A stretch of DNA of 64,000 bases from Mycolicibacterium litorale (GTDB taxonomy: Bacteria > Actinomycetota > Actinomycetes > Mycobacteriales > Mycobacteriaceae), in assembly GCF_014218295.1 (NCBI RefSeq), contig NZ_AP023287.1, positions 3,844,001 through 3,908,000 on the forward strand. The letters are read 5' to 3'. The notes under the pieces are model-generated. The model saw nothing but the letters and a program-made list of their open reading frames with translations, did no database searches and was not told where the DNA came from. Positions 53,212 to 63,167 of this stretch are shown one piece after another. Position 1 is the stretch's first letter. The number at the start of each line of letters is the position of its first letter. The translations under genes and the position numbers were made by a program.

Positions 53212-55491
53212 ATGGCCAAGACGACCAACGACACCACGCACATCACCGACATCACCAGCCCGCACCTGCGGCCGCACACCGCCGACCTGAACCGGTTGCT
53301 CGCCGGTGAGCACCACGACCCGCATTCGATCCTCGGTGCCCACGAGTACGACGACCACACCGTGATCCGCGCCTACCGGCCGCACGCGACGGAGGTGGCC
53401 GCGGTCGTCGGCGGCGAGCGTCACGTCTTCACCCATCTGGAGGCCGGCCTGTTCGCGGTGACGCTGCCGTTCACCGGGCTGATCGACTACCGGCTCGAGG
53501 TGAGCTACGACCACGGCGGCGACCAGCCGTACGTGCACCGCACCGCCGACGCCTACCGGTTCCTGCCCACCCTCGGTGAGATGGACCTGCACCTGTTCGC
53601 CGAGGGCCGCCACGAGCGACTGTGGGAGGTACTGGGTGCACATCCGCGCAGCTTCACCACCCCCGACGGGGTGGTCGAGGGCGTGTCGTTCGCGGTGTGG
53701 GCGCCGAACGCCAAGGGCGTCCAGCTGATCGGCGACTTCAACCACTGGGAGGGCAACGAGGCGCAGCTGCGCGTACTCGGCTCGACCGGTGTGTGGGAGC
53801 TGTTCTGGCCGGGCTTCCCGGTCGACGGACTGTACAAGTTCCGCATCCACGGTGCCGACGGGGTGGTGAGCGAGCGGGCCGACCCGATGGCGTTCGCCAC
53901 CGAGGTGCCGCCGCAGACCGCGTCGCGGGTGACCAAGAGCGAGTACACCTGGGCCGACGACGAGTGGATGGCCCGCCGCGCCGCGCAGAATCCGGTCTTC
54001 GAGCCGATGAGCACCCTCGAGGTGCACCTGATGTCGTGGCGGCCGGGGCTGTCCTACCGCGAACTGGCCGACCAGTTGACCGAGTACGTGCTCGAACACG
54101 GGTTCACCCACGTGGAGATGCTGCCGGTGGCCGAGCACCCGTTCGGCGGGTCGTGGGGCTACCAGGTCACGTCGTACTACGCGCCGACCTCCCGCTTGGG
54201 CACGCCCGACGATTTCCGCTACCTCGTCGACCGGCTGCACCAGGCCGGCATCGGCGTGATCGTGGACTGGGTGCCCGCGCACTTCCCGAAGGACGCCTGG
54301 GCGCTGGGCCGGTTCGACGGCACCCCGCTCTACGAACACGCCGACCCCCGCCGTGGCGAGCAATTGGACTGGGGCACCTACGTTTTCGACTTCGGCCGCT
54401 CCGAGGTGCGCAACTTCCTGGTCGCCAACGCGCTGTACTGGTTGCAGGAGTTCCACGTCGACGGCCTGCGTGTCGACGCCGTCGCCTCGATGCTCTACCT
54501 CGACTACTCGCGCCCCGAAGGCGGCTGGACGCCGAACATCTACGGTGGCCGGGAGAACCTCGAGGCGGTGCAGTTCCTGCAGGAGATGAACGCCACGGTG
54601 CACAAGGCGAGCCCGGGCATCGTCACGATCGCCGAGGAGTCGACATCGTGGCCGGGCGTCACCCGTCCCACGAATCTGGGCGGGCTGGGCTTCTCGATGA
54701 AGTGGAACATGGGCTGGATGAACGACACGCTGGCGTTCATCAGCCGCGACCCGATCCACCGCAGCTACCACCACCACGAGATGACGTTCTCGATGCTCTA
54801 CGCGTTCAGCGAGAACTACGTGCTGCCCATCAGCCACGACGAGGTGGTGCACGGCAAGGGCACGCTGTGGGGCCGGATGCCCGGCGACGACCACCGCAAG
54901 GCCGCCGGCGTCCGTCAGCTGCTCGCCTACCAGTGGGCGCACCCCGGCAAACAGCTTTTGTTCCAGGGCCAGGAGTTCGGCCAGCGCGCGGAGTGGTCCG
55001 AGGAGCGCGGCGTCGACTGGTACCAGCTCGACGAACACAGCTACTCGAGCGGCATCCTGCGGATGGTCTCGGACATGAACCGCATCTACGCCGGTCACCG
55101 GGCGCTGTGGTCACGCGACACGAGTCCCGAGGGGTATTCGTGGATCGACGCCAACGATTCGTCCAACAACGTGCTGAGCTTCCTGCGCTACGGCGACGAC
55201 GGGTCGGTGCTGGCGTGCGTGTTCAACTTCTCCGGCGCCGAGCACAGCCAGTACCGGCTCGGCTTGCCGCACGCCGGAACGTGGCGTGAGGTGCTCAACA
55301 CCGACGCCACCGACTACAACGGTGCGGGCATCGGCAACTACGGGGCGGTGCAGGCCACCGACGAGCCATGGCACGGTAGGCCCGCCTCGGCGGTGATGGT
55401 GTTGCCGCCGCTGTCGGCGCTGTGGTTCGAATACGTGCCCGCCGACGCGCCGGTCGAGCAGGAGCCGGCCACCGACCCGCCGCTGTCCTAG
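53212..55491 (+). CDS. glgB: 1,4-alpha-glucan branching enzyme
   Basis: A 759-residue branching enzyme of GH13_9. It has an N-terminal extra carbohydrate-binding module, [22 protein letters not shown], then [34 protein letters not shown] (catalytic Asp), [15 protein letters not shown] (Glu), and [15 protein letters not shown]. It makes alpha-1,6 branches in the GlgE-derived glucan. The ATG at 53212 has a good spacer from GGGAG; a GTG at 53200 overlaps the glgE stop and is the alternative. A strong hairpin at 55503-55548 ends the operon. Confidence 0.96.
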   Translation: MAKTTNDTTHITDITSPHLRPHTADLNRLLAGEHHDPHSILGAHEYDDHTVIRAYRPHATEVAAVVGGERHVFTHLEAGLFAVTLPFTGLIDYRLEVSYDHGGDQPYVHRTADAYRFLPTLGEMDLHLFAEGRHERLWEVLGAHPRSFTTPDGVVEGVSFAVWAPNAKGVQLIGDFNHWEGNEAQLRVLGSTGVWELFWPGFPVDGLYKFRIHGADGVVSERADPMAFATEVPPQTASRVTKSEYTWADDEWMARRAAQNPVFEPMSTLEVHLMSWRPGLSYRELADQLTEYVLEHGFTHVEMLPVAEHPFGGSWGYQVTSYYAPTSRLGTPDDFRYLVDRLHQAGIGVIVDWVPAHFPKDAWALGRFDGTPLYEHADPRRGEQLDWGTYVFDFGRSEVRNFLVANALYWLQEFHVDGLRVDAVASMLYLDYSRPEGGWTPNIYGGRENLEAVQFLQEMNATVHKASPGIVTIAEESTSWPGVTRPTNLGGLGFSMKWNMGWMNDTLAFISRDPIHRSYHHHEMTFSMLYAFSENYVLPISHDEVVHGKGTLWGRMPGDDHRKAAGVRQLLAYQWAHPGKQLLFQGQEFGQRAEWSEERGVDWYQLDEHSYSSGILRMVSDMNRIYAGHRALWSRDTSPEGYSWIDANDSSNNVLSFLRYGDDGSVLACVFNFSGAEHSQYRLGLPHAGTWREVLNTDATDYNGAGIGNYGAVQATDEPWHGRPASAVMVLPPLSALWFEYVPADAPVEQEPATDPPLS

Positions 55492-55502
55492 GACCCGCGA
55501 CT

Positions 55503-55548
55503 CTGCGCACAGGGCGGAGCGCACTCGCACTCCGTGCCCGGTGCGCAG
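55503..55548. terminator. Bidirectional terminator hairpin between glgB and the thioredoxin-fold gene
   Basis: CTGCGCAC (55503-55510) pairs with GTGCGCAG (55541-55548), and the inner GGGC and GGAG pair with GCCC and CTCC, leaving a loop of about 10 nt and small bulges. It lies in the 68-nt gap between convergent genes. Confidence 0.7.
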
Positions 55549-55559
55549 GGTCAACGGCG

Positions 55560-56456
55560 TCAGTACAGGGCGTTGGCCAGCTTGCGCCGGCCGGCGATGA
55601 CCTCGGGGTCGGCCGGATCGAAGAGGTCGAACAGCTCGATCAGACGTGTGCGCGCCTTCGTGCGATCGTCGCCGGCGGTGCGCTTGACCAGCGCGATGAG
55701 CCGGTCGAAGGCGGCCTCGACCTGCTGCTGCAGGATCTCGACGTCGGCGGCGGCGAACGCGGCCTCGACGTCGTCGGGGGCGGCGTCGGCGACGCTCACC
55801 GCGTCCGGACGCTGCGTCGTCGCGCGCTGCAGGAACACGATCTGCCGCACCGCACCCTTGGCCTCGGCGTGATTGGGCTGGGCGTCGAGGATCGCCTGGT
55901 AGGCGTTCAGCGCGGCGTCGAAGTCACCGGCGTCCAGCGCTGCGCGCGCCTGCGCGACCTCGGGGTCGACCTGTTCGGGCTGTTCCGGATCGCCCGAACC
56001 GGAGAGCTTGCCCGCGGTCGCGTCGAGCAGGGAGTCGACCCAGCGCCGCAGCTGGTCGGCGGGCTGGGGGCCCTGGAAACTCGAGATCGGTTGGCCCGCA
56101 GCCAGTGCGACGACCGTCGGCACCGCCTGCACGCCGAACATCTGCGCCACCCGCGGGGTGGTGTCGACGTTGACGGTCGCCAACGACCACTTGCCCGCGT
56201 CGGCGTTCGCCAAGTCGGCGAGGACCTGCCCCAGGGCGACGCTGGAGTCGCTGCGCGGCGACCACAGCAGCACGACGACGGGAATCTGACTGGACCGGAT
56301 CAGCACCTCGGCTTCGAGGTTGGCCTCGGTGATCTCGACACCGCCGGGGCCGCCGGTTCCGGACGCCGACGACTCGGCGGCGGGGCGTTGCTTGAGCGCG
56401 GACAGATCAACCGCACCGGCCAGTGCCGGCCCGATGGAAGGTCGTGGACGTGTCAC
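55560..56456 (-). CDS. Thioredoxin-fold/TPR protein without the CxxC pair (YbbN/CnoX-like)
   Basis: A 298-residue protein corresponding to Rv1324. Residues about 40-150 form a thioredoxin domain in which the active-site WCxxC reads WSPRSDS, so both cysteines are missing, while the cis-Pro segment (VQAVPTVVAL) is intact. The C-terminal half has TPR-like helices (AALDAGDFDAALNAYQAILDAQPNHAEA). This architecture is that of YbbN/CnoX chaperone-type holdases, which do not need a redox pair. It starts with GTG at 56456. Confidence 0.88.
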   Translation of the reverse strand: MTRPRPSIGPALAGAVDLSALKQRPAAESSASGTGGPGGVEITEANLEAEVLIRSSQIPVVVLLWSPRSDSSVALGQVLADLANADAGKWSLATVNVDTTPRVAQMFGVQAVPTVVALAAGQPISSFQGPQPADQLRRWVDSLLDATAGKLSGSGDPEQPEQVDPEVAQARAALDAGDFDAALNAYQAILDAQPNHAEAKGAVRQIVFLQRATTQRPDAVSVADAAPDDVEAAFAAADVEILQQQVEAAFDRLIALVKRTAGDDRTKARTRLIELFDLFDPADPEVIAGRRKLANALY

Positions 56457-56469
56457 GCCTGCAAGTCTG

Positions 56470-56853
56470 TCACGTCGTTTCGGGTGCCGGGCGGCCCGGC
56501 CGACCGGCGGTCGAGACCGCCGCGGTGCCGCCCATCCGACCGGTGCGCTCCGCCCATATGAGGAAGATCACAGTGCCCAGCGGCACGATGCTGGCCAACA
56601 ACGCCAGCAAGCACGTGACCGCACCCCACTTCAGGGCGAGGCCGGCCACGAGGGCCGCCACGAGGAAGGCGACGAACACGCCTCCGTGCACGGGCCCGAA
56701 CACCTTGACCCCGATCTCGGTGCGGGGGCTGCCGAGGTACTTGAAGTACATCCCCAGCAACAGGCCCACCCAGCTGACGGCCTCGAGCAGGCCGACGAGC
56801 CGGAGCCACCCGACAGAGCTACGCAGATCGAAAGCGCCAGACATGGCCGCCAT
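56470..56853 (-). CDS. DUF3817 integral membrane protein, second
   Basis: A 127-residue protein with three hydrophobic segments and the family signatures WLRLVGLLEAVSWVGLLLGM, FGPVHGGVFVAFLVA (PxHG motif) and LLASIVPLGTVIFLIW. It resembles the DUF3817 protein at 32871-33230 in layout. The function is unknown. It lies 13 nt upstream of the thioredoxin-fold gene in the same direction. ATGs at 56853 and 56844 are both possible. Confidence 0.85.
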   Translation of the reverse strand: MAAMSGAFDLRSSVGWLRLVGLLEAVSWVGLLLGMYFKYLGSPRTEIGVKVFGPVHGGVFVAFLVAALVAGLALKWGAVTCLLALLASIVPLGTVIFLIWAERTGRMGGTAAVSTAGRPGRPAPETT

Positions 56854-56898
56854 TGTGCCCTAACCGCGGCTCGATTACTACAAGCCGTCGTAGAAGGC

Positions 56899-58080
56899 TC
56901 AGGGGCGCCGCAGGATCAACGCATCGCCCTGGCCGCCGGCACCGCACAGCGCGGCGACCGCGTAGCCGGAGCCCTTGCGTGCCAGTTCGAGCGCCGCGTG
57001 CAGCGTGATCCGGGCGCCGGACATGCCGATCGGATGGCCGATCGCGATGGCCCCGCCGTTGGGGTTCACCTTGTCGGGGTCGACGCCGAGCTCCTGGGTG
57101 GACGCCAACGCGACCGCGGCGAACGCCTCGTTGAGTTCGATCACGTCGAGCTGGTCTACGGTGATGCCCTCCCTGGCGATCGCCTTCTTGACGGCGTTCG
57201 CCGGCTGGCTCTGCAACGTCGAATCGGGGCCGGCGACCACGCCGTGGGCGCCGATCTCGGCCAGCCAGGTCAACCCGAGTTCCTCGGCCTTGGCCTTGTT
57301 CATGACCACGACCGCGCAGGCGCCGTCGGAGATCTGGCTGGCCGAACCGGCGGTGATCGTGCCGTCCTTGCGGAACGCCGGCTTCAGACCAGCCAGCGAC
57401 TCGGCGGTGGTGTTGGCGCGGATGCCCTCGTCCTCGGCGAACTCCAGCGGATCACCCTTGCGCTGCGGGATCGACACCGGCACCACCTCGTCGGCGAACA
57501 CCCCGTCCTTCCACGCCGCGGCGGCCCGCTGATGCGACTGCGCGGCGTACTCGTCCTGCTGGGCGCGGGTGAACTGGTCGACGTCGTTGCGCTGTTCGGT
57601 CAGCGCGCCCATCGGCTGATCGGTGAAGACGTCGTGCAGGCCGTCGTAGGCCATGTGGTCGACCGCGGTCACATCGCCGTACTTGTAGCCCGAGCGGCTG
57701 TTCATCAGCAGGTGCGGCGCCTGACTCATCGACTCCTGGCCGCCGGCCACCACCACGTCGAACTCACCCGCACGGATCAACTGATCCGCCAGCGCGATCG
57801 CATCGATACCCGAAAGGCACATCTTGTTGATGGTCAGCGCGGGCACGTCCCACGGGATGCCCGCGGCGACGGCCGACTGGCGGGCCGGCATCTGCCCGGC
57901 CCCGGCGGTCAGCACCTGGCCCATGATCACGTATTCGACCGCCGACGGCGCCACACCGGCCTTCTCGAGGGCGGCCTTGATCGCGATGGCGCCCAGATCG
58001 CTGCCGGAGAAGTCCTTCAGCGAACCCATCAGCTTGCCCACCGGCGTACGGGCTCCAGCAACGATCACCGACGTCGTCAT
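56899..58080 (-). CDS. fadA4: Acetyl-CoA acetyltransferase (FadA4-like thiolase)
   Basis: A 393-residue thiolase. The nucleophilic Cys is in [14 protein letters not shown] (about residue 90), then LNEAFAAV, the His in [13 protein letters not shown] and the second Cys in [12 protein letters not shown]. By position it is Rv1323. It condenses or cleaves acetoacetyl-CoA-type substrates in central metabolism. The ATG at 58080 follows GGAGG. It is divergent from the methylmalonyl-CoA epimerase gene. Confidence 0.95.
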   Translation of the reverse strand: MTTSVIVAGARTPVGKLMGSLKDFSGSDLGAIAIKAALEKAGVAPSAVEYVIMGQVLTAGAGQMPARQSAVAAGIPWDVPALTINKMCLSGIDAIALADQLIRAGEFDVVVAGGQESMSQAPHLLMNSRSGYKYGDVTAVDHMAYDGLHDVFTDQPMGALTEQRNDVDQFTRAQQDEYAAQSHQRAAAAWKDGVFADEVVPVSIPQRKGDPLEFAEDEGIRANTTAESLAGLKPAFRKDGTITAGSASQISDGACAVVVMNKAKAEELGLTWLAEIGAHGVVAGPDSTLQSQPANAVKKAIAREGITVDQLDVIELNEAFAAVALASTQELGVDPDKVNPNGGAIAIGHPIGMSGARITLHAALELARKGSGYAVAALCGAGGQGDALILRRP

Positions 58081-58161
58081 CACTACCTCCAAGGGGGTTT
58101 CGGGCGGCTCCGATGAGGCTATACACGTGACCTGAGGTGTTCGGAACCGATGCCGTTAGGT

Positions 58162-58167
58162 TACCTT
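58162..58167 (+). promoter_or_regulatory. -10 element TACCTT for leaderless epimerase mRNA
   Basis: TACCTT is followed by 6 nt and the ATG at 58174, with no Shine-Dalgarno sequence. Confidence 0.55.
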
Positions 58168-58173
58168 TGCGAT

Positions 58174-58650
58174 ATGACTGCCGAGCAAATTGACGCCCGT
58201 CCAGTACTGGCCACCGCCCTGGTGACCGCGATCGATCACGTCGGGATCGCGGTCCCGGATCTGGACGAAGCAATCAGGTGGTACCACGACCACCTCGGCA
58301 TGATCGTGCTGCACGAAGAGGTCAACGAGGAGCAGGGCATCCGTGAGGCCATGCTCTCGGTGCGGGGCGCCCCGGTCGGCAGCTCCCAGGTGCAGTTGAT
58401 GGCGCCGATCGACGACTCCTCGACCATCGCGAAATTCCTCGACAAGCGCGGCCCCGGCCTGCAGCAGCTGGCCTACCGCACCAGCGACATCGACGCGCTC
58501 AGCGAGCGATTGCGCGAACAGGGAGTCCGGCTGCTCTACGACGCGCCCCGTCGCGGCACCTCCAACTCGCGCATCAACTTCATCCATCCCAAGGACGGCG
58601 GCGGCGTGCTCATCGAACTCGTCGAGCCGGCGGCCGACGCCGAACACTGA
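58174..58650 (+). CDS. mce: Methylmalonyl-CoA epimerase
   Basis: A 158-residue vicinal-oxygen-chelate enzyme that interconverts the 2R and 2S forms of methylmalonyl-CoA for the mutase step of propionate metabolism. Metal ligands are expected in TAIDHVGIAVPDL (His), QLAYRTSDI region and IELVEP (Glu). The segments GSSQVQLMAPIDDSS and NFIHPKDGGGVLIEL are typical. By position it is Rv1322A. The ATG at 58174 fits a leaderless promoter. It may also serve the split mutase of this window if that acts on a malonyl-CoA derivative. Confidence 0.93.
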   Translation: MTAEQIDARPVLATALVTAIDHVGIAVPDLDEAIRWYHDHLGMIVLHEEVNEEQGIREAMLSVRGAPVGSSQVQLMAPIDDSSTIAKFLDKRGPGLQQLAYRTSDIDALSERLREQGVRLLYDAPRRGTSNSRINFIHPKDGGGVLIELVEPAADAEH

Positions 58651-58661
58651 CTCCGGCTCCG

Positions 58662-58958
58662 TCAGGACCATCTGCGCGTCGGGCCCCGCGTGGCCCGGTG
58701 CGTCCAGCACGGTGTGTGCCAATGCCGGCGGTCGTCGACCGCCGCCTCCCCCGCACCGGCCGGCCAGACCAGGAGATGTGCAGTGCCGGGTCGGATCTCG
58801 TGATCGCAACCCGGGCAGCGGTAGGTCTTGGTGGCGCGGGATCCGGCGACCGGTCGCACCTCGTAGTCGTATCCGTCGGGACCCGGCTCGACGCGCCTGT
58901 GGTCGAACACCGGCGGCAGCGGACGCGTCCGCCGCGGCGGGGGACGGCGTCTGGGCAT
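58662..58958 (-). CDS. Small basic zinc-ribbon-like protein (Rv1322-like)
   Basis: A 98-residue protein. The N-terminus is very basic ([15 protein letters not shown]). A CPGCDHEI motif with a later HWHTPCW suggests a zinc site made of three Cys and a His. There is no signal peptide or membrane segment. It lies 17 nt after nucS in the same direction and is probably co-transcribed. The function is unknown; nucleic-acid binding is possible from its charge. Confidence 0.8.
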   Translation of the reverse strand: MPRRRPPPRRTRPLPPVFDHRRVEPGPDGYDYEVRPVAGSRATKTYRCPGCDHEIRPGTAHLLVWPAGAGEAAVDDRRHWHTPCWTHRATRGPTRRWS

Positions 58959-58975
58959 AGCGGCAGTCTAGGGCG

Positions 58976-59647
58976 TCAGAACAGCCGGTACTCGTCGCTG
59001 TCCATACCGCGCATCCGGTCGTAATCGAGTATCAGGCAACGAATCCCGCGGTCGGTGGCCAGCGTGCGCGCCTGCGGTTTGATCTGCTGGGCGGCGAACA
59101 CCCCGGTCACGGGCGCCAGCAGCGTGTCGCGGTTGAGCAGTTCGAGGTAGCGGGTGAGCTGTTCGACGCCGTCGATCTCCCCGCGGCGCTTGATCTCGAC
59201 CGCCACCGAGCGTCCGGCCTCGTCGCGGCAGAGCAGGTCCACCGGCCCGATCGCGGTCATGTACTCGCGGCGCACCAGCGTGTACCCGGCGCCCAGCAGC
59301 TCGACGTGCTCGGCCAGCAGTTTCTGCAGATGGGCCTCGACGCCGTCCTTCACCAGCCCGGGATCGATCCCCAGGTCGTGGCTGGAGTCGTGCTCCACCT
59401 CCTCGACCGTGATCCGCAGCTGTTCTCCGGCCTTGTTCTCCACCACCCACACCGGGTGCGGGTCACCGGCCTCCTCGGTGAGACGACACGGCGGGCTCAT
59501 CCAGTTCAGTGGTTTGTAGGCCCGGTCGTCGGCGTGCACGCTGACCGAACCGTCGGCTTTGATCAGCAGCAGTCGGCGCGCGGAGGGCAGGTGGGCGGTC
59601 AATCGGCCGATGTAGTCGACCGTGCACTGGGCGATGACGAGACGCAC
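58976..59647 (-). CDS. nucS: Mismatch-specific endonuclease NucS/EndoMS
   Basis: A 223-residue nuclease, the key enzyme of the MutS/MutL-independent mismatch repair of actinobacteria and archaea. The N-terminal dimerisation/binding domain starts [15 protein letters not shown]. The C-terminal RecB-like catalytic domain has [23 protein letters not shown] (D-ExK) and [10 protein letters not shown]. The C-terminus DSDEYRLF fits the beta-clamp-binding tail. The GTG at 59647 matches the start I recall for the M. tuberculosis protein (Rv1321). It is divergent from the adenylate cyclase gene. Confidence 0.96.
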   Translation of the reverse strand: MRLVIAQCTVDYIGRLTAHLPSARRLLLIKADGSVSVHADDRAYKPLNWMSPPCRLTEEAGDPHPVWVVENKAGEQLRITVEEVEHDSSHDLGIDPGLVKDGVEAHLQKLLAEHVELLGAGYTLVRREYMTAIGPVDLLCRDEAGRSVAVEIKRRGEIDGVEQLTRYLELLNRDTLLAPVTGVFAAQQIKPQARTLATDRGIRCLILDYDRMRGMDSDEYRLF

Positions 59648-59682
59648 CCGCACAACATTAGGGTCTGCGGACGCGCGCAAAT

Positions 59683-59688
59683 TAGGCT
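59683..59688 (+). promoter_or_regulatory. -10 element TAGGCT of the adenylate cyclase gene
   Basis: TAGGCT is followed by 9 nt and the ATG at 59698, with no strong Shine-Dalgarno sequence, so a leaderless or very short leader mRNA is expected. Confidence 0.45.
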
Positions 59689-59697
59689 GGCGACACA

Positions 59698-61314
59698 ATG
59701 GACGCGTCGACAACCGCCAAGAAGAGCGTTCCACAGCGACTGGGCCTACTCCTGGAGAAGGTGACCAGGCAGAGCGGGCGGCTGCCGGACACTCCCGAGT
59801 ACGGCTCCTGGCTGCTGGGCAAACCCGAGGAGAATCAGCGGCGTCGGCGAATTCGCATCCAGGTCATCCTCACGTTCTTCATCCTGTTCACCAATGTGCT
59901 GGGGATCGGGGTGTCGCTGCTCCTCAACGCCGTGGCCATCCCCGTGCCCAGCGTCTTCTCCGACGCACCCGCGTGGTTGACCTGGGGTGTGGTCCCCGCC
60001 TACATGCTGGTGGCGCTGCTCTTCGGGACGGCGTGGATCACCTCGCACACCGTCCGCACGCTGCGGTGGGCCATCGAGGAGCGCACCCCGACCCGCACCG
60101 ATCAGTACAACGTCTTCCGGGCGCCGTGGCAGGTGGCCAAGATGCTGCTGTTGTTCTGGGGCGTCGGCACCGCCCTCCTGACCGTCCTCTACGGCCTGCA
60201 GAACTCCGCCTTCATCCCCCGCTTCCTGTTCGCCGTGGGTTTTCCCGGCATCGTGGTCGCCACCGCCTGCTACCTCATCACCGAGTTCTCGCTGCGGCCG
60301 ATCGCCGCCCAGGCGCTCGAAGCCGGCCGCCCACCGCGCCGGTTCGCTCACGGCGTCATGGGCCGCACCATGACGGTCTGGCTGCTCAGCTCGGGTGTGC
60401 CCGTACTGGGGATCCTGCTGCTCGCCCTGTTCTCGCTGTCGATGCAGAACCTGAGCGCCACGCAGTTCGGCGTCGCCGTGATGATCATCGCGGTGGTGGC
60501 CCTGATGTTCGGGCTGATCCTGATGTGGCTGTTGTCCTGGCTGACCGCGACGCCGGTGCGGGTGGTGCGGGCCGCACTGAAGAACGTCGAGCGCGGCGAC
60601 TTCGATTGTCAGCTGGTTGTTTTCGACGGCACCGAGCTCGGCGAGCTGCAGCGCGGTTTCAACAAGATGGTCGAGGGGCTGCGCGAACGGGAACGGGTGC
60701 GCGACCTGTTCGGCCGCCACGTCGGCCGGGAAGTCGCGCTGGCGGCCGAGAAGCAGCAGATCGAGCTGGGCGGCGAGGAACGCCACGCCGCGGTGGTGTT
60801 CGTCGACATCATCGGATCGACGCAGATGGTCACCAGCCGCCCCGCCGCCGAGATCGTCGAGCTGCTGAATCGGTTCTTCGCGGTCATCGTCGACGAGGTG
60901 GACCGTCACCACGGCCTGGTGAACAAATTCGAAGGCGATGCCGTGCTGGCCGTGTTCGGCGCGCCGGTGGCCCTCGACAACGCCGAGGACGAGGCGCTGT
61001 CGGCGGCCAGGGCGATCCAGGCGCGACTGGCCGACGAGGTGCCCGAGTGCCAGGCGGGCATCGGGGTGGCCGCAGGCACGGTGGTGGCGGGCAACGTCGG
61101 GGCCAAGGAACGGTTCGAGTACACCGTCATCGGTGAACCGGTCAACGAGGCCGCCCGGCTGTGCGAGCTCGCCAAGTCGGTGCCCAACCGGCTGGTCGCC
61201 TCGTCCGACGCCGTCGACAACGCGACCGACGCCGAACGCGCGCACTGGACACTGGGCGACGAGGTGACGCTGCGCGGCCACGACGAGCCGACGCGGCTGG
61301 CCCTGCTGGCCTGA
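59698..61314 (+). CDS. Membrane adenylate/guanylate cyclase with HAMP domain (Rv1318c-Rv1320c type)
   Basis: A 538-residue class III cyclase. Six hydrophobic segments (about residues 54-290) are followed by a HAMP linker ([18 protein letters not shown]) and the catalytic domain. That domain has [13 protein letters not shown] (metal-binding Asp), [15 protein letters not shown] (second Asp and the substrate-selecting Lys), and [10 protein letters not shown] with the transition-state Asn. This arrangement matches the M. tuberculosis Rv1318c-Rv1320c family, present here as one copy. The product cAMP could be removed by the MBL phosphodiesterase at 36.6 kb. Confidence 0.93.
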   Translation: MDASTTAKKSVPQRLGLLLEKVTRQSGRLPDTPEYGSWLLGKPEENQRRRRIRIQVILTFFILFTNVLGIGVSLLLNAVAIPVPSVFSDAPAWLTWGVVPAYMLVALLFGTAWITSHTVRTLRWAIEERTPTRTDQYNVFRAPWQVAKMLLLFWGVGTALLTVLYGLQNSAFIPRFLFAVGFPGIVVATACYLITEFSLRPIAAQALEAGRPPRRFAHGVMGRTMTVWLLSSGVPVLGILLLALFSLSMQNLSATQFGVAVMIIAVVALMFGLILMWLLSWLTATPVRVVRAALKNVERGDFDCQLVVFDGTELGELQRGFNKMVEGLRERERVRDLFGRHVGREVALAAEKQQIELGGEERHAAVVFVDIIGSTQMVTSRPAAEIVELLNRFFAVIVDEVDRHHGLVNKFEGDAVLAVFGAPVALDNAEDEALSAARAIQARLADEVPECQAGIGVAAGTVVAGNVGAKERFEYTVIGEPVNEAARLCELAKSVPNRLVASSDAVDNATDAERAHWTLGDEVTLRGHDEPTRLALLA

Positions 61315-61318
61315 CCCC

Positions 61319-63142
61319 TTACATCCCGCGCAGGGTTCGGTCGAGGTACTCGGCACGGCACGCCTGGCGCGCCAGCTTGCCGCTGGTGGTGCGCGGGATC
61401 GCGCCGGCGGGCACGAACCGCACGTCGGAGACGTCCACACCGTGCCGGTCGGACACCGCGGTCCGGATCGCGTCGATCGCCGGTGCGGGATCGGCGCGGC
61501 GGGTCCCCGACGCCCGCTCGGCGATGATCACCACCTGCTGGTCGGGCACGGTGAACGCGACGGCGTGGCCACGCCGCACCAGCGGTGAGGCCGCGGCCAC
61601 CGTCGATTCGATGTCCTGCGGGTAGTGCCGGCGGCCGTCGACGACGATCAGGTCGGCCAGCCGGCCCGTGACGTACAGCTCGCCGTCGAGGTAGGTGCCG
61701 AGGTCGCCGGTCCGCAACCAGTGCGCGTCCGCGGGCACCCCGTCGGCGTGCCCGGCAGAGCCGAGCCGTGAGCGCAGCGCGGCGCCGAACGTCACGCGGC
61801 TGTCGTCGGGCCGGCCCCAGTAGCCACGGCCGACGTTGTCGCCGTGCAGCCAGATCTCACCGACGAACCCGTCGGGCAGTTCCTCGGCGGTGTCGGGGTC
61901 GACGATCACGGCCCATTGGCTCCGGGCGACCTGACCGCACGACACCTGCGCCACAGCACCTTTCGCATCCGCGCCGATCGGCACCGCCCGCCCGGCCGCC
62001 AGCCCTTCCCGGTCGAGGTACAGCACCGAGGCCCGCGCGTCGGGGGCGATGGTCGAGACGAACAGCGTGGCCTCGGCGATCCCGTAGGACGGTTTGAACG
62101 CCGTGGCAGGCAGCCCGTACGGGGCGAACGCGGTGGTGAACGTGTCGATGGCCTCGATGCTCACCGGTTCCGAGCCGATGATGAGGACCACGTTGGCCAG
62201 GTCGACATCCTCCCCCGGATCGGGCAGCCCCCGCTGGGCGGTCCATTCATAGGCGAAGTTGGGTGCGGCGGTCACGACACGGCCCTCGCGGGACCCTTCG
62301 GCGAGCGCGCGGATCCAGCGCTGCGGGCGGCGCAGGAACGCCGTCGGCGACATCAGCGTGGAGTGCCCGCCGTAGACGGCGGGGAAGCCGATCATCGAAA
62401 GGCCCATGTCGTGGAAGAGCGGTAACCAGCTGACGCCGTGGGTGTTTCGGTCCAGCAGGTCGATCGACAGGATCATCTGCAGCAGGTTGGTGCCGACCGC
62501 GCGGTGGGTGATCTCGACGCCGACCGGTTGCCGGGTCGCCCCGGAGGTGTACTGCAGGTGGGAGACGTCGTCGACGTGAATGGGCCTGTCTTCGAAGGAC
62601 TCTCCCTCGGCATCGGGGATCTCCTCGACGAGCAGGACCTGCGGCCTCGGCAGGTCGACGAGTTCGTCGAGGAAGTCCTCGACCGCGCCCGCGGCCGCGG
62701 CGGTGGTCAGCACCACCGCCGGCCGGGAGTCGTCGAGTGCGGTGTGCAGCCGCTCGGCGTGGCCCTGCAGTTCCGGCGCGAACAGCGGCACCGCGATGGC
62801 GCCCGCCTTGATCGCGGCGAAGAAACCCGTGACGTACTCGAGGCCTTGCGGGGCGAGGATCGCGACGCGATCACCCGGCGAGGTGAGCTGCTGCAGCCGC
62901 GCGGCGACGGCCCGCAACCGCACACCGAGTTCGGTCCAGGTCAGTTCGACGGCGTGCACCGCGTCGTCACCGGTGTGATCGAGGTAGCGGTAGGCCACGG
63001 TGTCGCCGACGTTGGCGATGTTGCGGTCGATCAGCGAGATCAGCGTCACACCGTGCGGCAGGACGATGTTGCCGTCGGCGTCGAGGCAGTCCTCGATCTT
63101 CAGCAGGCCTTCCGAAACCGCCTGTCCGCTACCGCCACTCAT
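61319..63142 (-). CDS. Fatty-acyl-AMP ligase-like FadD protein
   Basis: A 607-residue ANL-superfamily protein. It has LQYTSGATRQPVGVEITH (the P-loop, with SGATR rather than SGTTG), WLPLFHDMGLSMIGFPAVYGGHS, SYGIAEATLFVS, WLRTGDLGTYLDGELYVTGRLADLIVVDGRRHYPQDIE and PRTTSGKLARQACR. The HDMGL and RHYPQDIE segments are hallmarks of mycobacterial fatty-acyl-AMP ligases, which load polyketide synthases or carriers instead of making CoA esters. The ATG at 63142 is preferred; no polyketide synthase lies in the window. It converges with the cyclase gene with a 4-nt gap. Confidence 0.88.
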   Translation of the reverse strand: MSGGSGQAVSEGLLKIEDCLDADGNIVLPHGVTLISLIDRNIANVGDTVAYRYLDHTGDDAVHAVELTWTELGVRLRAVAARLQQLTSPGDRVAILAPQGLEYVTGFFAAIKAGAIAVPLFAPELQGHAERLHTALDDSRPAVVLTTAAAAGAVEDFLDELVDLPRPQVLLVEEIPDAEGESFEDRPIHVDDVSHLQYTSGATRQPVGVEITHRAVGTNLLQMILSIDLLDRNTHGVSWLPLFHDMGLSMIGFPAVYGGHSTLMSPTAFLRRPQRWIRALAEGSREGRVVTAAPNFAYEWTAQRGLPDPGEDVDLANVVLIIGSEPVSIEAIDTFTTAFAPYGLPATAFKPSYGIAEATLFVSTIAPDARASVLYLDREGLAAGRAVPIGADAKGAVAQVSCGQVARSQWAVIVDPDTAEELPDGFVGEIWLHGDNVGRGYWGRPDDSRVTFGAALRSRLGSAGHADGVPADAHWLRTGDLGTYLDGELYVTGRLADLIVVDGRRHYPQDIESTVAAASPLVRRGHAVAFTVPDQQVVIIAERASGTRRADPAPAIDAIRTAVSDRHGVDVSDVRFVPAGAIPRTTSGKLARQACRAEYLDRTLRGM

Positions 63143-63167
63143 GACGACGAGTCTAGGGAACTCCCCG

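Noticed and set aside
48817..55098. Very long antisense open frames (about 580-760 codons) opposite iclR/flavoprotein, glgP, glgE and glgB
   Set aside because: They lie exactly opposite strongly conserved enzymes, have low-complexity Arg/Gly/Asp/His-rich translations, and arise from third-position G+C bias.
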